This document shows positions 7,714 to 14,574 of a stretch of 64,000 nt of DNA, in pieces. The stretch spans positions 1 through 64,000 of the forward strand of contig NZ_JADLQX010000014.1 in the NCBI RefSeq assembly GCF_015477605.1, read 5' to 3'. Origin of the DNA: Nocardia amamiensis (GTDB lineage: Bacteria; Actinomycetota; Actinomycetes; Mycobacteriales; Mycobacteriaceae). The notes beneath the pieces were generated by a model. That model ran no database searches. It saw only the letters and a program-made list of their open reading frames with translations, and was not told the DNA's origin. The translations under genes and the position numbers were made by a program. Within the stretch, counting starts at the first letter, position 1; every line of letters starts with the position of its first letter.

Positions 7714-8523
7714 TCAGCGGCGACGGCGCAGCATCCGATAGCTGATCGCGCCGGCCAGTACCGCACTCACACCGACCACGGCCGTCGCAGCGAGCGTGGT
7801 GGACGACGGCGCCTGGAAGCGCGACCACAGCGACACGGGGTTGGAGAAGGTCAGAACGGGCCAGCCGCGCGCGGTGGCCTCGCGGCGCAGATTGCGGTCC
7901 GGATTGACCGCGGTCGGGTGCCCTACCGCGCCGAGCAGCGGAAGATCGGTGATCGAGTCGGAGTAGGCGTAGCACCGCGACAGGTCGTAACCCTCACTGG
8001 CGGCGAGTTTTTCGATCGCGGCCACCTTGCCCTCGCCGTAGCAGTAGAACTCCACATCGCCGGTGTACTTGCCGTCCGCCACCACCATCTGGGTAGCGGC
8101 GGTATGCGAGGCGCCGAGCGCTTCGGCGATCGGGGCGACGATCTCCTCGCCGGAGGCCGACACGATCACCACATCGTGCCCCCGGATCTTGTGGTCGGCG
8201 ATCAGGTCGGCCGCCTCCGCGTAGATCAGGGGCTCGACCAGTTCGTGCAGTGTCTCACCCACAATGGATTTCACCTGCTCGACGTCCCAGCCCGCGCACA
8301 TGCTGGTCAGGTGGGCGCGCATCCGCTCCATCTGATCGTGGTCGGCCCCGGACAGCAGGAACAGGAAGTGGGCGTAGCTGCTCTCCAGCACGGCGCGGCG
8401 GTTCAAGAGCCCCTGCGCGTAGAAGGGCTTGCTGAACACGAACGTGCTCGATTTCGCGATCACGGTCTTGTCCAGATCGAAGAAGGCGGCGACGCGGCCG
8501 CCTGCGGTGGGTGGGTTGTCCAC
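7714..8523 (-). CDS. HAD-IB family hydrolase (SerB-like phosphatase, Rv3661-like), membrane anchored
   Basis: 269 residues. HAD motif I is FFDLDKT with nucleophile Asp16 and acid/base Asp18. Motif II is VIVSAS, and motif IV is seen in YAYSDSITDLPLLGAVGHP, which also fits the HAD-IB subfamily (phosphoserine-phosphatase-like). The C-terminus has a predicted membrane helix (TTLAATAVVGVSAVLAGAI) followed by RMLRRRR, so the enzyme is likely anchored with the catalytic part in the cytoplasm. The substrate is not known. The start GTG 8523 is supported by a TATTCT -10 box at 8530-8535, exactly 6 bases away, which implies a leaderless mRNA. The gene sits between two structured RNAs and is divergent from ssd, the same arrangement as around Rv3661 in M. 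tuberculosis. Confidence 0.85.
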   Translation of the reverse strand: MDNPPTAGGRVAAFFDLDKTVIAKSSTFVFSKPFYAQGLLNRRAVLESSYAHFLFLLSGADHDQMERMRAHLTSMCAGWDVEQVKSIVGETLHELVEPLIYAEAADLIADHKIRGHDVVIVSASGEEIVAPIAEALGASHTAATQMVVADGKYTGDVEFYCYGEGKVAAIEKLAASEGYDLSRCYAYSDSITDLPLLGAVGHPTAVNPDRNLRREATARGWPVLTFSNPVSLWSRFQAPSSTTLAATAVVGVSAVLAGAISYRMLRRRR

Positions 8524-8758
8524 CCGACCAGAATAGGCGGCGACCTCGACTTGGCTCGGCCGGGCGCATAAGCGGCGGCCTCGAGTCTTAGTGCCTCTTG
8601 TCGTGGCTCGCCAGCACGCCTGCGGATTGATTTCATCCAGCTGCGTCCCTTCGGCAGGGGTGTCCTCGTTGGTAAGGGGCGAGGTGGGCGATGCTGCCGC
8701 GGGGTTTGCCCCGCAGACGCCGGGGCTTGGGTAGGCACAAAGTTCTCTGATGCCGGAC

Positions 8759-8789
8759 TTGCGTCGTGGCCGGGGATTGGGTGTAGTAT
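8759..8789 (+). promoter_or_regulatory. Putative promoter of the 6C RNA
   Basis: TTGCGT at 8759-8764 and TAGTAT at 8784-8789 with a 19-base spacer. The predicted start near 8796 lies just before the first hairpin of the RNA. The long spacer makes the -35 assignment uncertain; the -10 is good. Confidence 0.5.
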
Positions 8790-8795
8790 TGCTGG

Positions 8796-8890
8796 CACCT
8801 GGACATGGTCCAGGCGCGTTCAGCCCGACCCCCCGGGGCTGAACCCGACGGCCCCAGCCTCCTCCCCCCCCGGCTGGGGCCGTCCTCTAT
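8796..8890 (+). ncRNA. 6C RNA (B11-type actinobacterial small RNA)
   Basis: Three consecutive hairpins are readable. Hairpin 1 pairs 8798-8804 with 8808-8814 (CCTGGAC/GTCCAGG). Hairpin 2 pairs 8818-8826 with 8836-8844 and carries six consecutive C in the loop. Hairpin 3 is a perfect 12-bp stem, 8848-8859 with 8872-8883, with eight consecutive C in the loop. A U-rich CCTCTATTT follows and would act as terminator. Two stems with loops of at least six cytosines are the defining feature of the 6C RNA class. In M. tuberculosis this RNA (B11) lies between Rv3660c and Rv3661, the same genes that flank it here (from memory). The C-rich loops are thought to pair with G-rich ribosome binding sites of target mRNAs; B11 has been linked to DNA replication and secretion genes. 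Confidence 0.9.
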
Positions 8891-8927
8891 TTCCGGGACG
8901 ATTCGTTCGGCAGCGTGGCTCGAGAAG

Positions 8928-8954
8928 TTGTCCACAGCCCGTGAGTTATCCACA
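8928..8954 (+). promoter_or_regulatory. Pair of consensus DnaA boxes upstream of ssd
   Basis: TTGTCCACA at 8928-8936 and TTATCCACA at 8946-8954 are in the same orientation, 18 bases start to start. The first is the actinobacterial DnaA-box consensus and the second the E. coli consensus. They sit between the 6C RNA terminator and the ssd start, 52 bases from the ATG, so DnaA could influence ssd transcription. With only two boxes this is not an origin. No promoter hexamers could be fixed next to them. Confidence 0.7.
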
Positions 8955-9006
8955 TTCGGCACGGACCCCCTTCTTTGCCCGGCCGTATTCAGCCACGCTG
9001 ACCTGC

Positions 9007-10116
9007 ATGAATCTCGACCACTCGGCGCCAGGTGGCACACCGCCTGCCCTCGTGCTGATCCACGACGCACGCTTGCGTGACGAAGTCCGGCGCGTCGCGG
9101 CCGCCGCCGAAAGGAATCTCGACGAGCCGTCGCAACCCGTCGGAAGGCATGCCTGGACCGGCGCGGCATTGGTGATCCTCGACACCGATGCCGCGCGAGA
9201 CGCGGCTGCGGGCGGGTATCTGCGCCGAACCGGGGTGGTGCTGGTAACCGACGGTGAGCCAGGTTTGCTCGATTGGCAGGTCGCGGCATCGGTCGGCGCG
9301 GAGCGGGTTATCGCTCTGCCGGGCTCCGCGGTGGGGCTCATCGAGATGTTTGCTGAGTATGGCGAGCAGCGTGCGGGCGATGGGGTGGTCGTCGCCGTCG
9401 CCGGGGCGGGCGGCGGGGCTGGGGCGTCCACCCTGGCCGTCGCGGTCGCGCTGCGCGCTGCGGCCGAGACGTTCCGGCGAGAGACCTTGCTGGTCGACGG
9501 CGCCCCCTTCGGAGGAGGGCTCGACCTGCTCCTCGGCATCGAGACGACAGCGGGCTTGCGCTGGCCCGACCTGGTCGTCGAGGACGGACGGGTGTCTGCG
9601 GCCGCCCTGCACGGCGCGCTGCCTGCCGCCGCGCCCGGCCTTGCCGTGCTGTCCTGCGCTCGATGTGGTGCGGGGCGGTTGCCACGCGAACTCGGCGCGG
9701 CTGGTGTCCGCGCTGTGCTCGAAGCAGGCCGTGCCGCAGGCGATTTCGTAGTTTGCGACATTTCGGGTGAGCGCGGACCGCATGCCGACCAGATGCTCGA
9801 CGCGGCGGATCTCGTCGTGCTGGTCGTTCCGGCCCGGCTGCGGGCGGTCGCCGCCGCCGAAGCGGTCTCCGCCCACATCGCGCGGCGAAACCCGAACCAG
9901 GGCTTGATCGTTCGTGGGCCGGCGCCCGGAGGGCTACGCGGAGACGAAGTCGCCGAAGTTCTCGACATCCCCTTGCTCGCCGCCGTCCGCGCCCAAACCG
10001 GGCTTGCGCACCGGCTGGAGCGTGGCGCGGTCTCGATGCGCCGGCGGGGACCACTGCGCGATGCCGCCGACGCGGTCCTCGGTGTGCTCAGCGCACCAGC
10101 CGGGCAGCGACGGTGA
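9007..10116 (+). CDS. ssd: Septum-site-determining / TadZ-CpaE-like protein
   Basis: 369 residues in the ParA/MinD superfamily branch that includes TadZ/CpaE and mycobacterial Ssd (Rv3660c). An N-terminal receiver-like part (residues 1-125) is followed by a deviant Walker A, AGAGGGAGAST, that has kept the Gly/Ser/Thr frame but neither lysine of KGGxGK. Next come LLVDGAPFGGGLDLLLG in place of Walker A' and VVCDISGERG. Loss of both lysines suggests weak or absent ATPase activity. Family roles are polar localisation of Tad machines and, for Ssd, inhibition of septum formation in mycobacteria. The ATG 9007 (MNLDHSAPGG) is chosen over the GTG 8941, whose leader overlaps a DnaA box and looks non-coding. 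The stop overlaps a GTG that starts the chain of mini-ORFs leading to tadA. Confidence 0.85.
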   Translation: MNLDHSAPGGTPPALVLIHDARLRDEVRRVAAAAERNLDEPSQPVGRHAWTGAALVILDTDAARDAAAGGYLRRTGVVLVTDGEPGLLDWQVAASVGAERVIALPGSAVGLIEMFAEYGEQRAGDGVVVAVAGAGGGAGASTLAVAVALRAAAETFRRETLLVDGAPFGGGLDLLLGIETTAGLRWPDLVVEDGRVSAAALHGALPAAAPGLAVLSCARCGAGRLPRELGAAGVRAVLEAGRAAGDFVVCDISGERGPHADQMLDAADLVVLVVPARLRAVAAAEAVSAHIARRNPNQGLIVRGPAPGGLRGDEVAEVLDIPLLAAVRAQTGLAHRLERGAVSMRRRGPLRDAADAVLGVLSAPAGQRR

Positions 10117-10160
10117 ACGAGGTGGTTATGGGTGTGAGCGGCAGCGAGGTGGAGGCATGA
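10113..10160 (+). CDS. Possible 15-residue coupling peptide after ssd
   Basis: GTG 10113 overlaps the ssd stop (GTGA) and reads MNEVVMGVSGSEVEA before a TGA at 10158 that itself overlaps the next ATG. It ends in the same GSEVEA as the two following mini-ORFs. The peptide is unlikely to have a function of its own. Its value is that ribosomes finishing ssd can restart and move on without a gap. Real translation is inferred from the overlap pattern, not from composition. Confidence 0.35.
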   Translation: MNEVVMGVSGSEVEA

Positions 10161-10320
10161 GTGAGCGAAGCGAGCGACCAATGGGCACGGCTGCGTTCGC
10201 AGTCATGCCGGAGCCGAGCGGCAGCGAGGTGGAGGCATGAGTGAGCGAAGCGAGCGACCAATGGGCACGGCTGCGTTCGCAGTCATGCCGGAGCCGAGCG
10301 GCAGCGAGGTGGAGGCATGA
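10136..10320 (+). repeat. 80-bp tandem repeat encoding overlapping mini-ORFs (MIRU-like)
   Basis: An 80-bp unit starts with GAGCGGCAGCGAGGTGG and occurs at 10136-10215 and 10216-10295, identical as far as I can read, followed by a partial third copy at 10296-10320. Each unit holds an ATG preceded by GAGGTGGAGG, and a 27-codon frame, MSERSERPMGTAAFAVM followed by PEPSGSEVEA. The stop of each overlaps the next start as ATGA (10157-10240 and 10237-10320). The last overlap is with the tadA ATG at 10317. Because 84 coding bases minus a 4-base overlap give 80, any copy number keeps the coupling intact. Mycobacterial interspersed repetitive units have the same logic (from memory). Confidence 0.85.
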
Positions 10321-11501
10321 ATGCGTTACTGACGGGTGAGCTGCTGGATCGAGTGCGCGAGCGGCTGGCCGCCGAGACGGGTGACCCGGATCCGGCGCAG
10401 GTCGCCGCGGCGATCCGGGCCGAGGCAGGCGGGGTGCTCGGCGACACCGATCTGCTGCGGGCGCTGCGGTTGTTGCAGACCGAGATGACCGGCGCGGGCG
10501 TGCTAGAACCGTTGCTGCACGATCCGGACGTCGCGGACGTGCTGGTGACCGGCCCCGACGCGGTGTGGATCGATCGCGGGCGTGGACTGGAGCAGACTTC
10601 CATCACGTTCCCCGACGAGGCCGCGGTCCGGCGGCTCGCGCAGCGCTTGGCGCTGTCGGCGGGGCGGCGGCTCGACGACGCGCAACCTTGGGTGGACGGC
10701 CGGCTGTCCGGAACTGGTGCGGCGCTGGGCGATTCGTTCGGTGTCCGCATGCACGCGGTACTCGCGCCGGTCGCCCATGGCGGCACCTGCCTTTCGCTGC
10801 GCGTACTTCGCCCGGCTACGCAGGGATTGGACGCGCTCGCCGCGGCGGGTGCGGTGTCGGCGGAGGCAAAGCTCTTGCTGGAGAGCATCGTTCGGGCACG
10901 GCTGGCTTTCTTGGTGGTCGGCGGCACCGGGGCGGGTAAGACGACACTCCTGTCCGGCCTGCTGGCGACGGTGCATCCGACCGAGCGGATCATCTGTGTC
11001 GAAGACGCCGCCGAGCTCGCACCGCCGCATCCCCATGTCGTCCGCCTGGTCGCCAGGACCGCGAATGTCGAGGGCGTCGGTGCGGTCACCGTGCGCGATC
11101 TGGTCCGCCAGGCACTGCGTATGCGTCCGGACCGAATCGTGGTCGGCGAGGTCAGAGGCGCTGAGGTCGTCGACCTGCTGACCGCGTTGAACACCGGTCA
11201 CGACGGCGGCGCGGGCACCGTGCACGCCAACTCGCCGCGGGAAGTTCCCGCGCGCCTAGAGGCACTTGCCGCGTTGGGTGGAATGGACCGCGCAGCCCTG
11301 CACAGCCAACTCGCCGCCGCGGTCCAAGTCGTCCTTCATGTGCACCGCCGACCCGACGGTACACGGGGACTGCGCGAGATCGGTCTGGTGCATCGCACCG
11401 ACGGTGGCCGGGTGCGCATTACGCCCGCATGGCACTTCACGGGTAAGGCTCCCGCCGCTGCCGACCTGTCCCGCCTGCTCGCCGAACGGCTCGACCGATG
11501 A
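10317..11501 (+). CDS. TadA-family secretion ATPase (Rv3659c-like)
   Basis: 394-residue hexameric ATPase of the type II/IV secretion superfamily, the motor of a Tad (Flp) pilus or secretion system on the cytoplasmic face of the membrane. Walker A is GGTGAGKTTLLSGLL near residue 202. Other family motifs follow in order: the Asp box (IICVEDAAEL), Walker B region (RMRPDRIVVGEVRGAE) and the His box (NTGHDGGAGTVHANS). The N-terminal part (LEPLLHDPDVADVLVTGP) is the usual CpaF/TadA beginning. ATG 10317 overlaps the last repeat mini-ORF and the stop overlaps tadB by 4 bases. Position and length agree with Rv3659c. The assembled structure in mycolic-acid bacteria is not well characterised. Confidence 0.92.
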   Translation: MNALLTGELLDRVRERLAAETGDPDPAQVAAAIRAEAGGVLGDTDLLRALRLLQTEMTGAGVLEPLLHDPDVADVLVTGPDAVWIDRGRGLEQTSITFPDEAAVRRLAQRLALSAGRRLDDAQPWVDGRLSGTGAALGDSFGVRMHAVLAPVAHGGTCLSLRVLRPATQGLDALAAAGAVSAEAKLLLESIVRARLAFLVVGGTGAGKTTLLSGLLATVHPTERIICVEDAAELAPPHPHVVRLVARTANVEGVGAVTVRDLVRQALRMRPDRIVVGEVRGAEVVDLLTALNTGHDGGAGTVHANSPREVPARLEALAALGGMDRAALHSQLAAAVQVVLHVHRRPDGTRGLREIGLVHRTDGGRVRITPAWHFTGKAPAAADLSRLLAERLDR

Positions 11502-12292
11502 GTGCGGCGATGGTGTTACTCGCATTGGCGCTGGTCGCGGCTCCGGCGCCTGGATCACGGCGCCGGTTCGTCCGGATATTCAGCGCACGAGGCGAGCGTC
11601 GAAGGCCAGCGTGGAGCACCATGGCCCGCGCTGGTGCCATCGCAGGCGTTGTAGCCGTGCTCGTCGTTCTGGGGCCGGGCCCTTTTCTCGCGGCGAGCAT
11701 GATCGCGGGGACGCTGGCGCTGCGGGTCCGCAGGTCTGCGCGCGACCGGCGCAGGAACGCCGAGCGCGACCACCTCCTCGGGGCGTTGGAAGCCGTCATC
11801 GGTGAGTTGCGGGTAGGCGCCCATCCGAGTACGGCCGCCGAGGTCGCGGCACGCGAGGTGCACGGCGAGTCGGCACGCGTCTTCGCCGTCGGCGCCGCAC
11901 GCAGTCGGCTCGGCGGGTCCGCGGCCGAGGGGCTGCGGAGACCGGAGTCCCTCGTCGCGGCGGAACTGGCCCGTGTCGCGGGCGCCTGGCAGATCGCCGA
12001 GGAGCACGGTCTGGCGCTGGCCGAGTTGCTGTCCGCAACTCGTACGGATCTCGCAGAGCGCATGCGGTTGCACGGCCGCACCACCGCCGCGCTGGCCGGT
12101 GCCCGCGCGACCGCCGCGGTTCTGGCCTGCCTGCCATGTCTCGGTATCGCGCTCGGCCAGATGATGGGCGCTTCTCCCCTGCATGTTCTCTTCGCCTCAT
12201 CCGCAGGCCAAGTGCTGCTTCCCCTTGGCGCCGGGCTGGCCTGTGCCGGGTTGCTGTGGACCGATGTCATTACACGAAAGGTGCTGGCGTGA
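11498..12292 (+). CDS. TadB-like inner-membrane protein (Rv3658c-like)
   Basis: 264 residues, polytopic membrane protein that with TadC forms the platform on which the TadA ATPase acts. An N-terminal hydrophobic segment (AAMVLLALALVAAPAPGS) and a second (AGAIAGVVAVLVVLGPGPFL) come before a cytoplasmic GspF/T2SSF-like helical domain (residues 85-210), and two hydrophobic segments close the protein. It is shorter than TadB of Gram-negatives, as usual for actinobacteria. ATG 11498 overlaps the end of tadA. The call rests mostly on operon position and topology; sequence motifs of this family are weak. Confidence 0.8.
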   Translation: MSAAMVLLALALVAAPAPGSRRRFVRIFSARGERRRPAWSTMARAGAIAGVVAVLVVLGPGPFLAASMIAGTLALRVRRSARDRRRNAERDHLLGALEAVIGELRVGAHPSTAAEVAAREVHGESARVFAVGAARSRLGGSAAEGLRRPESLVAAELARVAGAWQIAEEHGLALAELLSATRTDLAERMRLHGRTTAALAGARATAAVLACLPCLGIALGQMMGASPLHVLFASSAGQVLLPLGAGLACAGLLWTDVITRKVLA

Positions 12293-12364
12293 GAACAGGA
12301 CAGCAGCCGGTCATGCGGTGCGTGCGGGGTTTTCACGCAGCCGCTCCGGGAAGGGAAGGTTGGG

Positions 12365-12985
12365 ATGACAGTGACGACGGAGACGGTGGCGCCGCTGCTG
12401 TTGTCGGCGATCGCCTTGGCACTGCTGCCGGGGCGAGTGGCGGTCGGCCGGCGTTGGCGTGCTCTGCGCCAGCCGGTCACCGGGCGAGTCGAGGAGTCGA
12501 GTGGAGGACGGAACGCCGATCCGTTGGCCGCCGCCTCGGTCTTCGACCTGCTCGCCGCGTGCCTGCGAGCCGGTCTGCCGATGGCGGATGCGGCACGGGC
12601 GGTGGCGCCCGAGGCGCCGGAACCGCTGGGCGGAGCACTGCGGCGGGCGGCGGATCTGCTCGCACTGGGCGCGGACGCGGCCACTGCCTGGGAACAGGTC
12701 GCCCGGGATGGATCTGGGCGTCGAGGGCCCGACGAGATCGAGTCACTGGCCCGGATGGCGCGCCGTTCGGCTCGCTCCGGTGCGTCGCTGGCGGTCGCGG
12801 TCGGCGAGCTGGCCGGACAGCGCAGGGCGACGGTCGAAGACGCGGCCGCCGCGAAGGCGGAACGCGCAGGCGTCCTGATCGGCGGACCGCTGGGCTTGTG
12901 CTTCCTTCCGGCATTCGCCTGCCTCGGCATCGTGCCTGTGGTCATCGGCTTGGCGGGCCGGGTACTCGGCGGCGGTCTGCTGTGA
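12365..12985 (+). CDS. TadC-like inner-membrane protein (Rv3657c-like)
   Basis: 206 residues. It has one hydrophobic N-terminal segment (VAPLLLSAIALALLPG), a helical T2SSF-type domain (FDLLAACLRAGLPMADAARAV and SLARMARRSARSGASLAVAV) and a final double hydrophobic segment ending GLAGRVLGGGLL. The T2SSF motif of paired helices with conserved Gly-Leu-Pro is what places it in this family. ATG 12365 follows GGGAAGG with good spacing; 72 bases separate it from tadB. It likely pairs with the TadB-like protein. The gap 12986-13153 that follows holds no gene that I can support. Confidence 0.8.
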   Translation: MTVTTETVAPLLLSAIALALLPGRVAVGRRWRALRQPVTGRVEESSGGRNADPLAAASVFDLLAACLRAGLPMADAARAVAPEAPEPLGGALRRAADLLALGADAATAWEQVARDGSGRRGPDEIESLARMARRSARSGASLAVAVGELAGQRRATVEDAAAAKAERAGVLIGGPLGLCFLPAFACLGIVPVVIGLAGRVLGGGLL

Positions 12986-13153
12986 TCCCGCCGAGCACCC
13001 GCTCGGAGGCAACGCGTTCGTCCGCCACAGCGGCGTGGATTCGGATGCGTCAGCTGGGTTCGGGGCGGTGGCGTGGGATCACGGTGCCCGGTGCGTCCAA
13101 GGAAGCGTGCTCGTGCGGAGCGGCCGCACGGGCCGGAATGAGAGGGGAATCGG

Positions 13154-13393
13154 GTGCGTATCGAGTGGATGACGAGGTCCGGCGGCAAGCGGCTGAAGGC
13201 TATATATACGGGCCTGCGCGGGCGAGCGGTGCAGGCGTTGGTCGCCGAGGACGGCATGAGCACCGCGGAGTACGCGATCGGCACGATCGCGGCGGCGGCG
13301 TTCGGTGCGGTGCTCTACGGCGTGGTGACGGGCGACAGCATCGTCAACGCGCTGACGAAGATCATCGATCGGGCGCTCAACACGTCGGTGTAG
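13154..13393 (+). CDS. DUF4244 / Flp-pilin-like small protein (Rv3656c-like)
   Basis: 79 residues. The core is EDGMSTAEYAIGTIAAAAFGAVLYG: a Gly, then a Glu five residues into a hydrophobic helix, the signature of type IVb (Flp) pilins (G/xxxxE processing site). A basic N-terminal leader of about 35 residues precedes it. This is the expected structural subunit of the Tad machine. The start GTG 13154 has AGGGG 7 bases upstream. A prepilin peptidase (TadV/CpaA) is not present in this window and would have to be elsewhere. Assignment as a pilin-like subunit is inferred from the motif and the operon. Confidence 0.8.
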   Translation: MRIEWMTRSGGKRLKAIYTGLRGRAVQALVAEDGMSTAEYAIGTIAAAAFGAVLYGVVTGDSIVNALTKIIDRALNTSV

Positions 13394-13455
13394 GCGGCGT
13401 CATCGGCGGCCGAGACCACCGCGGCCGGCCGAGGCCGAGTGACGACCGAGGGGCG

Positions 13456-13770
13456 GTGACAGTCGAGGCGGCGCTCGCGCTGACCGCGGTGGTCGCCACC
13501 GTCGTGCTGTGTCTCGGTGCCTTGCTGGCGGCGTCGACGCAGGTCCGCTGTGTCGACGCCGCACGTGAGGCGGCGCGTCTGGCCGCGCGGGGCGATCACG
13601 GCAATGCCGTACCCGCGGCCCGGCGGATCGCCCCGCGGGCGGCCGACATCGCTCTCCGCACCGAGGGCACCCGTGCGGTCGCTGTCGTCTCCGCCCGAAC
13701 TCCCCTTCTACCGCTGCTCACGCTCCGCGCCGAGGCAGTCACGACCCTCGAACCGGGTACCGCACCGTGA
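13456..13770 (+). CDS. TadE-like protein (Rv3655c-like)
   Basis: About 104 residues. It begins MTVEAALALTAVVATVV, the TadE pseudopilin motif with the conserved Glu near the start of the helix. A soluble domain with one Cys follows, then the ending RAEAVTTLEPGTAP. The GTG at 13456 is the only start codon in frame after the pilin gene; GAGGGG lies immediately upstream with rather short spacing, so the start is uncertain. A longer open frame running back to 12136 is not coding there. The stop overlaps the next start (GTGA). TadE-type proteins are minor pilins thought to prime or terminate the fibre. Confidence 0.75.
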   Translation: MTVEAALALTAVVATVVLCLGALLAASTQVRCVDAAREAARLAARGDHGNAVPAARRIAPRAADIALRTEGTRAVAVVSARTPLLPLLTLRAEAVTTLEPGTAP

Positions 13771-14288
13771 CTGCGAAGTCCTCGGTCCGGCCTACGGCTG
13801 CGTCCAGCGGGGAAGGAGCGAGTCACTGTGAGCGGAAGCACCCAGGTGATGCCGATCATGGATTTCGGCGCTGTTGGCGGGCCCATCGTGAAGCCGTCGA
13901 CCGGACCGGGCGCTGGGCCTGGCGCAGGTTCGTGGAGGCAGTTCATGGTGAGGACGGCGTAGCGACCGTGTTCGCCGGCTCGGCGTTGGTGGCGCTGATC
14001 GGCGCCACCCTGTTGATCGCGCACGTGGGCGCCGTCGTGGTGGCGCGACATCGTGCGCAGGCCGCGGCGGATATGGCGGCGCTGGCCGCGGCGAGCGCAT
14101 TGGTGCAGGGAGTGGATGTGGCGTGCGCCGAGGCCGATGAGGTGGCGCGGCGAATGGGGACACGGATCCGGATCTGTACAGCCGCGGAGTGGGACATGAC
14201 TGTCACAGTCGAAACGAATGTACCAATAGGTCTGTATGGCGATCGGAGTGTCGCAGCGATCGCTAGAGCCGGACCAGTTGAAGACTGA
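13767..14288 (+). CDS. TadE-like / Rv3654c family protein
   Basis: 173 residues. A long polar N-terminal part (about 65 residues, Arg/His/Trp rich) precedes the helper motif EDGVATVFAGSALVALIGATLL, which has the Rv3654c-family membrane helix, and an extracytoplasmic domain with AQAAADMAALAAASALVQG (the helical region typical of secreted Tad accessory proteins). Two Cys (VDVACAEAD and IRICTAAEW) could form a disulfide outside the membrane. GTG 13767 overlaps the previous stop. An internal start nearer to the membrane helix is possible, because the first 60 residues look poorly conserved. Last gene of the Tad operon. Confidence 0.72.
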   Translation: MTAKSSVRPTAASSGEGASHCERKHPGDADHGFRRCWRAHREAVDRTGRWAWRRFVEAVHGEDGVATVFAGSALVALIGATLLIAHVGAVVVARHRAQAAADMAALAAASALVQGVDVACAEADEVARRMGTRIRICTAAEWDMTVTVETNVPIGLYGDRSVAAIARAGPVED

Positions 14289-14574
14289 AGAGTTCGATAC
14301 ACAACCGCCCGGGCGTCGCTTAGGGTGGCGGAAACCGGAATTCTACCGGCCGGTCAAAAACCGGCTCCCGGAATTCGCCATGGTGCTCCGGATATGGAAA
14401 ACGAATGAATGCGCATGTACGCAACGAATGATGTGGCAATAGCCTAGTTAACATGAATTCATTCCTTTTTATTCTCCGGGGTGGCGCCACCCCACGCCAC
14501 TGGGAGGTGTCCCAGTGTTCCCTGTCGGCGCCCTAGCAACCTGGACAAGCGATCACATGCCGGATTCCGCATCG
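14289..14574. other. Convergent intergenic region with two strong inverted repeats
   Basis: 286 bases between the Tad operon and the helicase, both ending here. An AT-rich patch around 14440-14475 (with ATGAATTCAT, a 10-base palindrome) is followed by a perfect 16-base palindrome, GGGGTGGCGCCACCCC, at 14478-14493. A hairpin follows with an 8-bp stem: 14498-14505 with 14510-14517, loop GGTG. No T tract follows on either strand, so these are at best factor-assisted terminators. No coding frame is convincing. Confidence 0.5.

Noticed and set aside
7578..7740. A 54-codon Arg-rich plus-strand frame with AAGGG before its ATG
   Set aside because: No conservation argument, it runs into the antisense of the HAD gene, and the Ms1-like transcription unit explains the region better.
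8928..8954. Chromosomal replication origin because of the DnaA boxes
   Set aside because: Only two boxes, no AT-rich unwinding element, and no dnaA, dnaN or rpmH nearby.
12136..13455. Long plus-frame extension in front of the TadE-like gene
   Set aside because: It overlaps tadC and the pilin gene, whose own frames are supported. Only the part from 13456 has a TadE motif.
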